A stretch of DNA of 60,000 nucleotides from Lineus longissimus (Eukaryota > Nemertea > Pilidiophora > Heteronemertea > Lineidae): the NCBI RefSeq assembly GCF_910592395.1, contig NC_088324.1:1800001-1860000 (forward strand), given 5' to 3'. Under the pieces are notes generated by a model that did no database searches, was not told where the DNA came from, and worked only from the letters and a program-made list of their open reading frames with translations. The translations under genes were made by a program, and so were the position numbers. This document shows positions 36,201 through 46,279 of the stretch, in pieces; positions within the stretch are counted from its first letter, which is position 1; each line of letters opens with the position of its first letter.

Positions 36201-39200
36201 GTCTGCTACGAACGGCGTCGGCGAACGCGACTTGCTGCGACTTGCCGCAACTTAACGCCAAATATCTAACATGTTTGATTTTTGACGTGTGTCGCCGCGT
36301 TTGAACGCAAGAAGAACCCAGGTGTGCTACGGATTGCCGCCTGAATTGGCGTCGGCGGCGAGGCTATGGCCAATCAGTATGCGTCTTGATGTCACATGAT
36401 TTCAAAATGGCAGCCTAAAGTGGCGTAAAAGACGCTACTGGACGCCGATTCTCGGCAGGTGTGCTCTGACCGGGATCCACTGGCCGCCAACTTTGACGTC
36501 GAGAGGCGTCAGCTGAACGCTTCTTGTCGCCAAAGTTGGCGGCTTGTGTGCTGTGGGCTTTACCAAAAGAACGTGGTCAAAGCAAGATGGCAGACAACAA
36601 TTATGACGTTTGACACGAATGTGCCCTTTATTGGGTTTTCCCAACAAGAAAACGATTCCATAATCGATTAGATGAAATAAATTCATTTGAAAGACTCTGG
36701 ATTGGTCAACCATTTACATGGCCTTGTAATAGACTTATGTAACTTCAATGATCATCACCCTGACTGCAGGGATTACTGGCCCTGGCCGCGACCAGGCGTT
36801 ATTGAATTGACAACATTTACATGGTTGTCTTCCTATAACCATTAATCACTATAATTGGCTGTCATATTGAATGTTTGCAGCCCACCGATAAAAAAACTAC
36901 ATATTGCCATGTTTCTGGACTTATTCATTTTCGAGAAATTTTCCTGGCGCTCGGTTAAGTGGGAGAAGACAGTATGCAACCGCCAACAAAATTTTGGTGA
37001 GTGTCTTAAGTTTTGCAGACTTTGCAGTTAAACTAGATTTGCGAAAAGTGAAACAAAAATTTCATTAAGAAAAACCGAACAAAATTTCCTAATATACGCT
37101 CAACAGCAAAATCGTGAAACTTATTTTTTTTTCAGAAATTTTGCCAAAGGTAAATATAAGATAAAATAATTGAGGGATTTGTTTTCATTTTCACCTTTTT
37201 CCCTCTCTTTTTTCGAAATACTACCAGCTCCTACTTTGTTAGATCAGGTCACATAAATGTATCAGCAATGCGATACGTGTTGAAGAAGTATGAATAGAGA
37301 CATTAGCACTAGGGCACTCCTGCACTAAATATATACATGTAAATTACATAACCTAACCATGCTCAAAATTTCTCCCACAGACTCTCCAAGGATAGACCCA
37401 GGAACCAAAATGAAATCTGATGTGGTTGGCGAAATTGGGAAGGAGGCAATGTTTAAACTGTTCATCATCGCAAACCCAACTCCAGTCGCAACTGGTTACA
37501 CCTGGTCCAAGGATGGCAATGTCTTATCGCGAACATCACCAGATTTTGAAATAACTTCCGGGCCAACTTCCAGCAAGTTGAAAATCAATGATGTCAAATC
37601 CTCGGATTATACCAACTATTCCTGTTCGGTTAAAACGAGTGGATTCCAGGCCAAGGTTTTCAACTTCAAGCTTGTCAAAGCAGGTAAGCTCCTCTGACGG
37701 ATTCCCATTAAGCAGGTTATATTTCTACAATTTATACACCGTTATCCAGCAAAGTGCACTTTAAAGTAGCTAGAATAGCCATCACTAACATCAATCAGGT
37801 TGAGCTAAAATGTTGGCCAAAACCCCGGCTCTGCCTCGGTTTTGATCTACGTGTTAGCTCCATTCCAGTTCACGAACGTATTTTACCTGGATAATTTGCT
37901 TAGATATCTATCATGCATCTACTTGAATTCCCAAGCCATTTCTGCCAGGAATTTCATTGAGTTTTGATGTGTTTTCAATGTTGAGGAGTGAAATGACACC
38001 CCCCTCCCTAAGGTGACAGATTCCTAAGAGGGGGATGGATGATCAGCCCGCAGCTGAAGTTTTAACTTTGAAGAAATCTTTCTGATTCTACGTCGCTGTA
38101 GTCAATACTCTACCTGTGGCGAGAGGGGGGTAGGGGGGTAGGGGGGAGTTCACATTTCAAAGAACATTATTTGGATATTCATTCGTGAAGGAGTTAATGA
38201 GTATTTTGTTATTCACAACTTACTCTTACTTCAAAGTGTCCTACACGAATGAGTCGAGCAATATTGCGCCAGTAAAGACCACAGGTGAGTAGTTGATTTG
38301 TCCGCTCCTCTGACGGATACCCATTAAAGGAATAGGCTGCTTTTCATTGCAGTATGTCGGTTCATCCTCTGGTTCATGAGAGGAACTATTTTAACTATTT
38401 TAACAATCAACCATTTTTCTGAACGTGTTCGATGCTTTTCAAATTTGGTTTCAGCTCTTATGTGACCCGTCACAGCAAAAACAGGCGCATGTCGCTCTGA
38501 GCTTGGCAGGTTGAGACGGACTCTTTGTTCATTTCTCTATTGTCTGCCTATTGTGAAATATGAGCACATCAATTTCTTCCATTATATCCTGGTGTCATTT
38601 AGGCTCATCTTCTGTGCGACATGTGCCTGGTTTTGCTGTGATGGGTCACATATACATGTATAGTAGAAATACACGTTATTCACAAGTCCTGGCGCAAAAT
38701 ACCTTTCCCACCCCGTGAGTGCACGCATGCTATATTTCTACAATGCATAGTCACCATTAATGAGGATTTTCTTAGTCACAACATGCAACATTATTTTGAT
38801 ATTTATTCGTGGAAGGGTTAATGAGTATTATGTTAATCAAAACTTACTTTTACTTTACAGAGTCCTGCACGAGTAAGTCGAGCAATATTGTGCCAGTAAA
38901 GACCACAGGTGAGTAGTTGTTTTGTAGGTGCAAAAATGGAATATGTTTGAAACGTATTTTTTCGTCATTAATTGACAAGTTCTAAATGGAAAATGTTGGA
39001 AGCGGACTTTTATTTAACATTTCTCAAGGTCTTAATGGAAACTATCGGCCAGGAAACGTTCTTTCAGATCGAATTGTTCATATTATGGTTACATACTAGG
39101 TTCAAGCATGTGTTGAATGAATTGAACACGCCACATACTCGATAACTCTTTACTTTTGCAAGCTCAATAATTCGAGAGACAAGCGTGAAGTTTATACAGA

Positions 39201-42200
39201 CGACGTGGCCAAATGTACTGTATTTTACAGAATGATGTGCGATATCTCGCCAAATCTTACCAATCTCTACTGGTGGTAGACCAATGGGCAACGAAAATTG
39301 GGAATTGATTATTAAAAATCAACAAGAATAGATGTGCGCACTTTTGCGCAAACCTGTTTTAGAAATTACACAGGTTTGCCAGAGTGCGGTCAGGATTCCG
39401 AACAAGGCAGTGGTCAAATCGGCGGATGACCATGCAGGTGAAATCTCGTTTTTGCATCATGTCGCAATTCATGCAGGGAGCCTTGCCTCACAGACTGATT
39501 AACTGATTACAGTGTTATGGTCTATAGATGTGCTTTAACCTCTGTTGATACATCAATTTATGGACGCCAATCAAATTTTGCAGAAGCAGCCCAAACCTCG
39601 AAAGAAGAAAATAATATATATATCATTGGCATCGGTATGATCGCAGGAGGGGGCGTGGCGATTCTGGTGGCCATCGGCATTATCGTAATCGCTATCAAAA
39701 GCAAAGAGAGGTCCAGGGGCAAGAAAAAGAGTAGGTCACAATTTTCATTTTTGAGCACAAAAGGCCCTTTACAAGATACCTCTGTACCATCTAGGGTCGG
39801 GAAAACGAACAATCTATCGAATTTCAGGCCGATCCAATATCCAGTAAATTTATAGCTTCATGACAGCCATCTTGGATTTCGCATTCTGCAAAACAAGTCA
39901 CCCGATGGGCTTCAACGTTCTGTCACATGATGGGTTGGGTGGGATAGATGCCCTATTGACTTGGGCCCGATTGAAAATCCAAGATGGCTGCCTTGCTGCC
40001 ATTGCAGTGGTCTTCCGCCGTGTAAATAAATCGCACATTAATACCGATGCACTGGTATAATCTAAAAGCTGCAATCTTTAATGATAGGAATGGATGATGT
40101 ATTGCACACCTAGACCAAGCAACCATAAATTACCAGTCATTTTGCGATGCTAAACCTTAGGCTTGGAGGAGGGAGCTACGGGTATTTACTGTGCTTAGCG
40201 GATTTTCAAATCAAATCGTCATTTCAAATGGCCACGCAAATGTCTTATTTCGGCTCCCCATCTAATGCATTCCTCCCTTTCTTCAGGTGATGATCAAGAA
40301 TTGCGAAGGTAAGTACGGATGAAATATCAAAGTGAGTCTACAAAGAAAGAAAAAACATGTTAAATTGCTTCCTGGCATAACCAGTTGTTTTCGGTATACT
40401 CCGCCTGTCGGTCAGGATGGCTAAATTGAGTAATAAGTCCAGTATTTCTGCATTCAACCCAAATCCCTCTATTTGACATCTGTGACGGTAACATCGAGCA
40501 AAATGTTACGTAACAAATGATCTTTCCTGTAACTGCTGTGAAATAATTATATCTGAAGGGGCGTCTGGTAGAAAATAATGAGAGTCTTGTTTTTGATTGA
40601 ACTTTTGGATGCTCGAATTGATCATGATTGGTGTCATTTTTCGAGGAGAAAAGCGTAGCGGATCAGGCTATATAATGGGCTAGTGACAAGAGCGCACTTC
40701 AATCATGATCTAAGCAACCTCGCTTCTAGTCTTCTACTTTCAAACAAGCTGTGTCGAAAGTGTATATTGGCAGCATGCAAAGACTGGAGGCGAGAATAAA
40801 TGAATGACTCATTCATGAAAAATCACAATTTTGAAAGCAACGTTCTGATTGGCTCACAACAACTCGAGGCGCACGAGATACAGAATTGTGGCAAGCATGA
40901 GGGGAGTTAACGGACCGATTAACTCTGATGGTTCATAATGTTACATACGTACCGTGCCCTATTCATACCCTGGTGACTAAGGTGTTCTTCCGAATGCATT
41001 TTTTTAGCATATTTTGTTTTTGATTGTTTCCGTAGCAATGTGGTGATTGGCCAGTCACTGCGTCACTCCCTTCCACGTTCAGAATGCGACCCTGATAAAA
41101 ATCGCAATGCTACAAAATGTAAGTTCTGCCACTGAATGAGTTAGAAATTCATCTTGGTCGTTACCGCCATGACATAGAAATTAGACATTGATTAACTTTA
41201 TGATGTGCATCGGGCAAAAAATTCAAAATTGGAAAAAAATCGCAAAATTAAGATTTGAAATCGATCCTCAATCGAGCTTGAAAATATGTATTTTTTTCTT
41301 GAGACATGTCAAAATTTGTAAATTGTCTATCATTTTTCTTTCCTAACCAGCAAACATGAGTTTTCAAGCAAAACTCCGAACGCCTGATGTCGTGTCGGAC
41401 ACGCACAAGGACGCAGAGAGTGCTTTCCAGAATGTGCCGGACGGCAAGAACGGGATTCCGAAAGGGGGTCGCCTGCCACTGCTGGCATCCAGTATGTCAC
41501 AGCCCACAAGTCCTGTTGAGGAACATCTATACGAGAATGTAAAAAGGAAGAGCCAGTCACAGCAAAAGAGTGGTAGTGGAGGTGTACCTCAGGTGAGTTG
41601 ACAATCAAGTGACCCGCACTGCCCTGAAAATATGAAACACAGTAACTCAATGTTTGGAGAAAAATATGCTTTTGGTGAACTCCTACAGCTCAGTATATTC
41701 TTTAGCACCTCGTACTAACAATAGTAATGCCTCATATCCGTATATTTTGTGAAGATAGCCCAATGCAACCATCCTGGCACCAGTTGTTGTAAATACTCAG
41801 CCTCTCGACCTTTCAGACGTAGGAGTAAAAAGCCTGATCTCAAGATGAACGAAACTTTAAACGATTGTTATTTAGGCGGATTACAAAAATCTCACTTTGG
41901 AAGTGCACGAAATTGCAATTTAGGCGTGCATGACTATTATTAAGCGATTTGACAACCCTTGAACAGGAATTTTAATTCTACTGGATCCACTCCCATGCCC
42001 GACAATACCCGATTTCTACTACCGCCTTGATGGGTAGAGCCAAAACAACCGGACATAATAGTAGGCAAAAGAGGTGGGATATCTTGTCTTCGTTTCTTCC
42101 ATTATTGGTCGTTAATCATAATAATGAAAAGTTCCGCTGTAGAGTCATGACTATTCATGACGATTACATTGTTAACTCTTGAATAGATATCCCACCCCTT

Positions 42201-42864
42201 TTATGCTGTGAAAGGCCTACTATATACCTTTCCAGAAATGGGGCACTAAGTGTCCGAAATAGTGATGTCATAAGGGGAAACTAGGCTTTATGGTGGAGGG
42301 ACAAAGGAGATAGTCATTGTTGACCAACACAATAATGACGGACAAGGGGGAAAAAGTTAGTTCGAATGCAAGCCACCAATTTCGGGAAGCATGTATTGTG
42401 TTAGGCTGTTTAGAGGCTACCAATCGAGCAAGTGGTAAAACTCGGGTATTGTCGGGCTTGGGATCTTATTGGTGAGTGAATCCAGTATATATTGTCAGCA
42501 AAAACACGAAAAACATGAAAACAAAAGGCACCCAAATATTTCCAGATTTATGGTAATACCAATAAATCGTAAGTTATTCTCGCATATCTGGCAAGGTGGT
42601 TAAGAGCGCCGATCAAGATCCAGTCTAAGATTTGGGCTTGCATCTTCAAAATGTGTGCAACAACTATGGTATCCATCTGTTTTTCAGCAAACTGGGGTGG
42701 ACGGTACAGTGTATGCGAAGCTTTTGTTCCAACCTGCTAATCCGAAACACGACCATCCAGTTAGGCGGACTGAACAATCATCCCCATACTCAACTGTTGA
42801 TTTCAACCGAATTGCGCCCCCTTTGGTGGAGGAAGAAGAAGTACTTGTCCAGTACATAACTTAG
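30171..42864 (+). CDS. Receptor B: three-Ig type I membrane receptor with ITIM-containing tail (11 exons)
   Basis: Exons are 30171-30246, 31099-31422, 33207-33500, 37381-37683, 38237-38284, 38861-38908, 39584-39730, 40287-40308, 41036-41118, 41351-41592 and 42688-42864. They sum to 1764 nt, 587 codons plus stop, with all phases consistent and all introns GT-AG. Order: signal peptide, three Ig domains, two 16-residue stalk repeats, a Gly-rich transmembrane helix, and a tail with HLYENV (41524-41541), TVYAKL (42706-42723) and SPYSTV (42781-42798). SPYSTV fits the ITIM consensus exactly; TVYAKL is close to ITIM/ITSM. The two tyrosines are 25 residues apart, as in known inhibitory receptors. YENV fits a Grb2-type SH2 site. 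By architecture this is an inhibitory partner of receptor A; function and ligand are inferred or unknown. Confidence 0.8.
30247..30680 (+). repeat. 69-bp tandem array of signal-peptide core plus 5' splice site (receptor B)
   Basis: Donor sites GTAAGTCATG recur at 30247, 30316, 30385, 30454 and 30523 (69-bp steps), then 30593 and 30663 (70-bp steps). The frame from the ATG at 30171 stays open to 30596, so the first five donors are all reached in the same phase 1. Each unit adds 23 residues with the pattern GRLPFLLLGLCLLLVQLLQ. The two 70-bp units would break the frame. Confidence 0.85.
30681..31098 (+). other. Rest of intron 1 of receptor B
   Basis: About 320 bases (30690-31020) are absent from receptor A. 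The last 75 bases before the acceptor match A. No gene or element is recognised. Confidence 0.5.
31099..31422 (+). CDS. Receptor B exon 2: Ig domain 1
   Basis: 324 nt, phase 1-1, TTTTCAG to GTAAGT. Nearly identical to the receptor A domain (V to I and G to R changes only), keeping the core cysteines, the extra cysteine pair and the glycosylation sites. Confidence 0.85.
32184..32846. mobile_element. Foldback element, present only in receptor B
   Basis: 663 bp with very long inverted arms: TATGGGCGGTTATTACCGCA at the left and its complement at the right. The similarity continues for about 100 bases and again around GGCGCC near 32316 and 32565. TTCAAG is duplicated at 32178-32183 and 32847-32852, while receptor A has a single TTCAAG at the same place (about 2553). 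This proves insertion after the gene duplication. No coding capacity. Confidence 0.85.
33207..33500 (+). CDS. Receptor B exon 3: Ig domain 2
   Basis: 294 nt, phase 1-1. Core motifs FECII, QWLWMKNG and DKSGTYSCMAWN. It has SGGNPE where receptor A has SNPE and 12 amino-acid replacements relative to A, making this the divergent domain of the ectodomain. Confidence 0.85.
34016..36000 (-). pseudogene. Pogo/Tigger-like (CENP-B/DDE_1) transposase, broken
   Basis: Minus-strand order: N-terminal helix-turn-helix at 35980-35671 (LRPAETATSFARHHRIAPHT); CENP-B-type second DNA-binding domain at 35435-35223 (NTWFLECRRLGIPVSREDIK); DDE core at 35070-34672; C-terminal part at 34549-34016 with LLLDRYPAH and TSLLQPLDLTVNRSF, ending in an acidic tail. 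The first catalytic position reads NMNET where the family has an Asp, so the enzyme is probably inactive. The pieces lie in different frames; introns could explain some breaks. Confidence 0.7.
36119..36559. mobile_element. Harbinger-type MITE nested in the pogo element
   Basis: Ends AGCCCGTAGCACAC and its near-complement, TTA duplicated at 36116-36118 and 36560-36562, 441 bp. The body is filled with GCCGC/TTGCG words in both orientations. Ends are related to the MITE at 7783-8526. Confidence 0.65.
37381..37683 (+). CDS. Receptor B exon 4: Ig domain 3 lacking one core cysteine
   Basis: 303 nt, phase 1-1, five replacements compared with receptor A. As in A, the B-strand cysteine is absent while YSC on the F strand remains. 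Confidence 0.8.
37684..38236 (+). other. Intron 4 of receptor B
   Basis: Shares the stalk-unit sequence of receptor A (TTATCCAGCAAAGTGCA at about 37741, matching 11408). Contains G-rich runs near 38120-38150. No gene. Confidence 0.5.
38237..38284 (+). CDS. Receptor B stalk microexon 1
   Basis: 48 nt, phase 1-1, VSYTNESSNIAPVKTT. The acceptor reads CTTCAAAG in place of TTTACAG, a weaker site than in the other copies, so it may be used inefficiently. Confidence 0.6.
38285..38860 (+). other. Intron between stalk microexons of receptor B
   Basis: Holds an inverted pair around TGTGACCCGTCACAGC (38461) and GCTGTGATGGGTCACA (38634), about 190 bases end to end, probably a small MITE. No gene. Confidence 0.45.
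38861..38908 (+). CDS. Receptor B stalk microexon 2
   Basis: 48 nt between TTTACAG and GTGAGT, phase 1-1, ESCTSKSSNIVPVKTT. It contains a cysteine that could form an interchain bridge. Confidence 0.65.
38909..39583 (+). other. Intron before receptor B transmembrane exon; end of the homology block
   Basis: Similar to 11756-12240 of receptor A up to about 39480, then unrelated. Confidence 0.55.
39584..39730 (+). CDS. Receptor B exon 7: transmembrane segment
   Basis: 147 nt, phase 1-1, TTTTGCAG to GTAGGT. A short acidic linker (EAAQTSKEENN) leads into a Gly/Ile-rich helix (IIGIGMIAGGGVAILVAIG and on), then KSKERSRGKKK as the stop-transfer. Unrelated to the receptor A transmembrane exon. Confidence 0.8.
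39731..40286 (+). other. Intron of receptor B
   Basis: Includes a GATGGCTGCC-type fragment (39860-40010) related to the 9944-10950 repeat. No gene. Confidence 0.45.
40287..40308 (+). CDS. Receptor B exon 8 (22-nt microexon)
   Basis: 22 nt between CTTCAG and GTAAGT, entry phase 1, exit phase 2, encoding SDDQELR. Accepted because it is the only way to join the flanking exons in frame and both splice sites are good. Confidence 0.6.
40309..41035 (+). other. Intron of receptor B
   Basis: No gene or element recognised. Confidence 0.45.
41036..41118 (+). CDS. Receptor B exon 9: tail segment
   Basis: 83 nt, phase 2 to 1, after TTTCCGTAG and before GTAAGT. Encodes NVVIGQSLRHSLPRSECD and a basic end. 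No tyrosine. Confidence 0.65.
41351..41592 (+). CDS. Receptor B exon 10: tail segment with YENV
   Basis: 242 nt, phase 1 to 0, between CTAACCAG and GTGAGT. Contains PVEEHLYENVKRKSQ, a tyrosine site of the YxN (Grb2 SH2) type that also fits YxxV. The remainder is Ser/Pro/Gln-rich. Confidence 0.7.
41593..42687 (+). other. Last intron of receptor B
   Basis: No gene recognised. A tRNA box-A-like phrase at 42587-42607 is too weak to call a SINE. Confidence 0.45.
42688..42864 (+). CDS. Receptor B exon 11: ITIM-bearing C-terminus
   Basis: Phase 0 after TTTTTCAG, 58 codons and TAG. TVYAKL and SPYSTV lie 25 residues apart; SPYSTV matches [S/I/V/L]xYxx[I/V/L]. The end is acidic, then VLVQYIT with one more tyrosine. 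Confidence 0.75.
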   Translation, partial: QTGVDGTVYAKLLFQPANPKHDHPVRRTEQSSPYSTVDFNRIAPPLVEEEEVLVQYIT

Positions 42865-43090
42865 TTACACAATTGTCAATGCATGTCTTCATGTCCTAGT
42901 ACACACCATGGATACGACGTAATCATTGAAGATTTCCTGTACATGTGCATCTGGGCAATTGAAATAGGCTCGCATTCAGTTGTACATCGAGCCTATGTGC
43001 ACTCAAACAATCAGGAATGTAATCCAGATCTCGATGCAAAATTTTTATAAGTGAACAATTTTATTTTCTGCATGAAATGTTCTAGTAACC
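42865..43090 (+). other. 3' flank of receptor B
   Basis: No canonical AATAAA is seen before the repeat at 43091, so the poly(A) site is not located. Confidence 0.4.
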
Positions 43091-44225
43091 AGTCTGTACT
43101 CATTTGGTAGCTCACCTCTTAGCAGAGGTGAGCTTATCCCATACCGTGGCGTCCGTCGTCCGTCGTCGTCGTCGTCGTCCGTCGTCCGTTAGCAGGGCAC
43201 GTTTCGTAACTGTTAAAGCTATTGAGTTGAAACTTGGTACACATGTACCCTTATGTAATGACACCTTGGAGACCAAGTTTTGGTCCGATTCGTTTCATGG
43301 TTTGGCCACCAGGGGGCCAAACGTTAAAAGTGAAAATATGCAATATCTCCCTTAATAGTAGTCGGGAAATTTTGAAAAAAATATGGTAGGTACTTCTAGC
43401 AAAGGTGCATCATATATCCTCCGGGTTTTTGATTTGACCTCCTTTTCAAGGTCACAGAGGTCAAATGGTGTAAATTGGCCATTAGGATGTAACGATGGCA
43501 CGTTTCTAAACTGCAATGACTATTGATACCAAATTTGGTACACATTTACTCCTTAGTCAGGTGATCTCAGGGACTGAAGTTTGGTCCAATATGATTCACC
43601 ACTTGACCACCAGGTGGCAAAATCCAAAAACCTTAAAAATGTGATTATTCCTTAACTTCTTGCCCGATTGCCACCAATTTGATATCATGGGTACATCTAA
43701 CCACCATACAGTATATGTCAGACAGGTTTTTAATTTGAGCTTCTTGTCAAGGTCACAGAGGTCAAATGGCGTAAATTCGCCGTCAGGCCGTAACTATGGC
43801 ACGTTTCTTAACTGCAATGACTATTGATCACAAATTAAGTACACATGTACCCCTTGGTCAGGTGATCGCAGGTACCGAAGTTTGGTGCGATCTGATTTGC
43901 CGTTTGGCCTCCAGGGAGGGGGCCAAATCCTAAATTCTTCAAAATGCCATTATTTCTAGTAATGACTTGCCCGATTGGCACCAATTTTATATCATAGGTA
44001 CATCTAATTCTAACAACCATTCAATGTGTCACCCGGGTCTTCTTTGATTTGACCTACTTTTCAAGGTCACATAGGTCGAATGTACTGTAAATTGGCCATT
44101 TTGGGGAAATTGTAATTGCTTGGACCTACATCAAACCTAACACTACATGACACAATACCATGCTCTTTATCCATCTTTCCTCCACATGAGGTGAGCACAA
44201 TGGCCCTGGCCATTTCATTTCAAAT
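43091..44225. repeat. Family repeat: GAGGTGAGCTTATCCCATAC element
   Basis: Starts TAGCTCACCTCTTAGCAGAG, has a (CGTCCGTCGT)n simple repeat at about 43147-43190, then three internal units of about 270 bp sharing CAAGGTCACAGAGGTCAAATGG, and ends GAGGTGAGCACAATGGCCCTGG. A decayed end of the same family is at about 50072-50107. Non-coding; class uncertain. Confidence 0.55.
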
Positions 44226-45039
44226 ATTTTGCTGCATGTAATTCGATTTTGTGTGCTTAGATGTACAGTGCTTATAGAATATGTGCTGATTATATATTCG
44301 GTTACATATTACGGTAAAGCTCATTTAAAGGGACCACTTGGACGAGGGGTTAACCTGGCCAGGAGAGTAATACGCCTTCCGGCCATTATGCGTCGCCATT
44401 TGTAGTAGCATACTGACGCTGATCTCTAAATATGATTTTCTTCTGCGTAGCAAGGCATTTTTGAACATGGCTTGTGGATTTCAAGCAGGCCTTGGCTTAC
44501 ACCCTGTTCTAGTGCATTGTTTACTGCAGTTCAATGAATTTCTAATCATCTTTGAACAGACTGTTTCCTTTTTGTTTATTTGAATTTTATGTACAAAAAT
44601 ATATCACTCAGTGCTATATCTGTTAATAGGTTATATACATGTAGATCATGTCATAATTATACGATCATGTAACTAGATACAAGAAGTTAGCATTAAATTT
44701 GGCTGAAGCCAAAGGTTGGTAAAATGATTAGTTAGGTTCGAAATTGAGATCTGACTGACCATTTGGGACAATTTTAGAAAAAGATAATTTCAGGATTTAG
44801 GTTTGGAGTGAACTTGAAAATGCATCAGAATCAAGTTATATTTTGGCAAATAGAATCAAGACCATTTTATGAGTTATTTCAAATTTAACTGGATTGGTGA
44901 ATATTATAAGGAAACCAACTCAGAAAATTCAGATATGGTGTTGGTCTCGTTTTGGAGTGACACTCTTCAATAAACGCTAGCGCTCCACATGACGCCAACA
45001 ACTTTACCGCTAGGGTTAGATACTTATTTTCATTTTTCG
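44226..45039. other. No gene recognised
   Basis: AT-rich sequence with no supported open frame. Confidence 0.4.
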
Positions 45040-45690
45040 TGATATGACCTACTTTCTGGCCTCCAGGCGGCCATCTTGGAAATTGTTTTTTGCCTTTTTG
45101 ATGCTAATGGTTGTACGTAGAGTGACGACATTTTTATGGTGGGTGTATCTAATAAGGTTAAACGACATATCATCCGTGTTTTTGATTTGACCTACTTTTC
45201 AATGTCACAGAGTCAAAGTTCGCTAAATCACCGACAGGTGGCACATTTCGGTTCTATTTGAGCTAGAAGGTTCTAAACTCGTGAGGACATGTATCTAGGG
45301 ACCATCTATCCTACCCCAAAAATGTGTCCTGCTCGAACTTCAAATATTGCCCTCAGGCGGCCATCTTGAAAATTAAACGAAGTCGGATTGCAACCAAATT
45401 TAATGTGATTGTATATCTCTATACTCTCTACAACATCCCTGATTTTCAGTCAAATCCATCAACCAATATGGCCGCCAGGTGGCCATCTTGAAAATTAAAC
45501 AACGTCCTATTACCCCGAAACTAATGATCGGGTTGCAAACAAACTTCATGTGACTATGTATCTATGTACTCTTATCAACATCCGTAATTTTCAGTAAAAT
45601 CCCATTACAAATATGGCCACCAGGCCGCCATCTTGAAAATCCAACAAATTCCTAGTACTCCTAAACTGTTGAACAGATGTCAACCAATTT
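45040..45690. repeat. Tandem units with GGCGGCCATCTTGAAAATT
   Basis: Four imperfect units (about 45055, 45352, 45470, 45612) with CATCTTG(G/A)AAA and CATGTGACTATGTATCT phrases. Related in style to the 9944-10950 repeat. Confidence 0.5.
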
Positions 45691-45693
45691 CCA

Positions 45694-45919
45694 TGTGACA
45701 TGTACACACATTATTTGCTACGTGCAGCTATCGCCATCTATGCTAAGGTTTAGATATTAATGCTGATACACCTGTTCATCCTTATTTGGTATGATGATCA
45801 GTCTTTTGTGTAGCCTGCCTCACATCCAACATGTAGTTATATAGCTAGAGATTAAACATCCTATTTACTCCATCTACGATCATGTCTTCCTTATCTGAGT
45901 TCCACTAACGAATAGAACA
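45694..45919 (+). repeat. Candidate 5' LTR of the gag-protease retroelement
   Basis: TGTGACATGTACACAC to AATAGAACA, 226 bp, with TG..CA ends, directly followed by TGGTGTCAAGAACTGGGA, which begins TGG as tRNA primer-binding sites do. No matching 3' LTR is visible in the window, so this rests on ends and position only. Confidence 0.35.
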
Positions 45920-46279
45920 TGGTGTCAAGAACTGGGATGTCCATTTTTTTGGAATGGGCAACATTCGAACTTTATGATGGTGACCGATTGAAATTCACAT
46001 CATCCCATCCAGGAAAAAACGTGGAACAGTAGACAAAGGATACAAAATGGAATTGACACTATCTCAAAACACATATTGAAACAAACGGATAATTCCCATG
46101 CAAAAAGGACAATTAAGTACCGAGTGGCTACAAGCAGGATCAGTTAAGTAGTTTTGAACATTTTCATTCCAAAAACAGTGTTTTTGTGAACTTTTGGGAC
46201 ACTTTCCCAGTACAGTAGCTATAGGCCTACGCCGGATCCCTTATACCATACACAGTTTGTACATCATCAGTAGTGCAAC

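Larger units (their letters stand above)
33607..36972 (-). mobile_element. Pogo/Tigger-type DNA transposon in receptor B intron 3
   Basis: CTGTCTTCTCCCACTTAACC at the left and its complement GGTTAAGTGGGAGAAGACAG at the right, TA on both sides. The same intron position in receptor A (about 3290) reads TATATATGCAACC without insertion. 3366 bp, with the transposase on the minus strand and a nested MITE (36119-36559). Confidence 0.85.

Noticed and set aside
42587-42655. tRNA-derived SINE or tRNA gene (TGGCAAGGTGGTTAAGAGCG box-A-like word)
   Set aside because: No good box B (GGTTCGAATCC) and no cloverleaf could be formed.
43147-43190. CRISPR-like or coding GTC repeat
   Set aside because: A simple (CGTCCGTCGT)n run inside a dispersed family repeat; no spacers.
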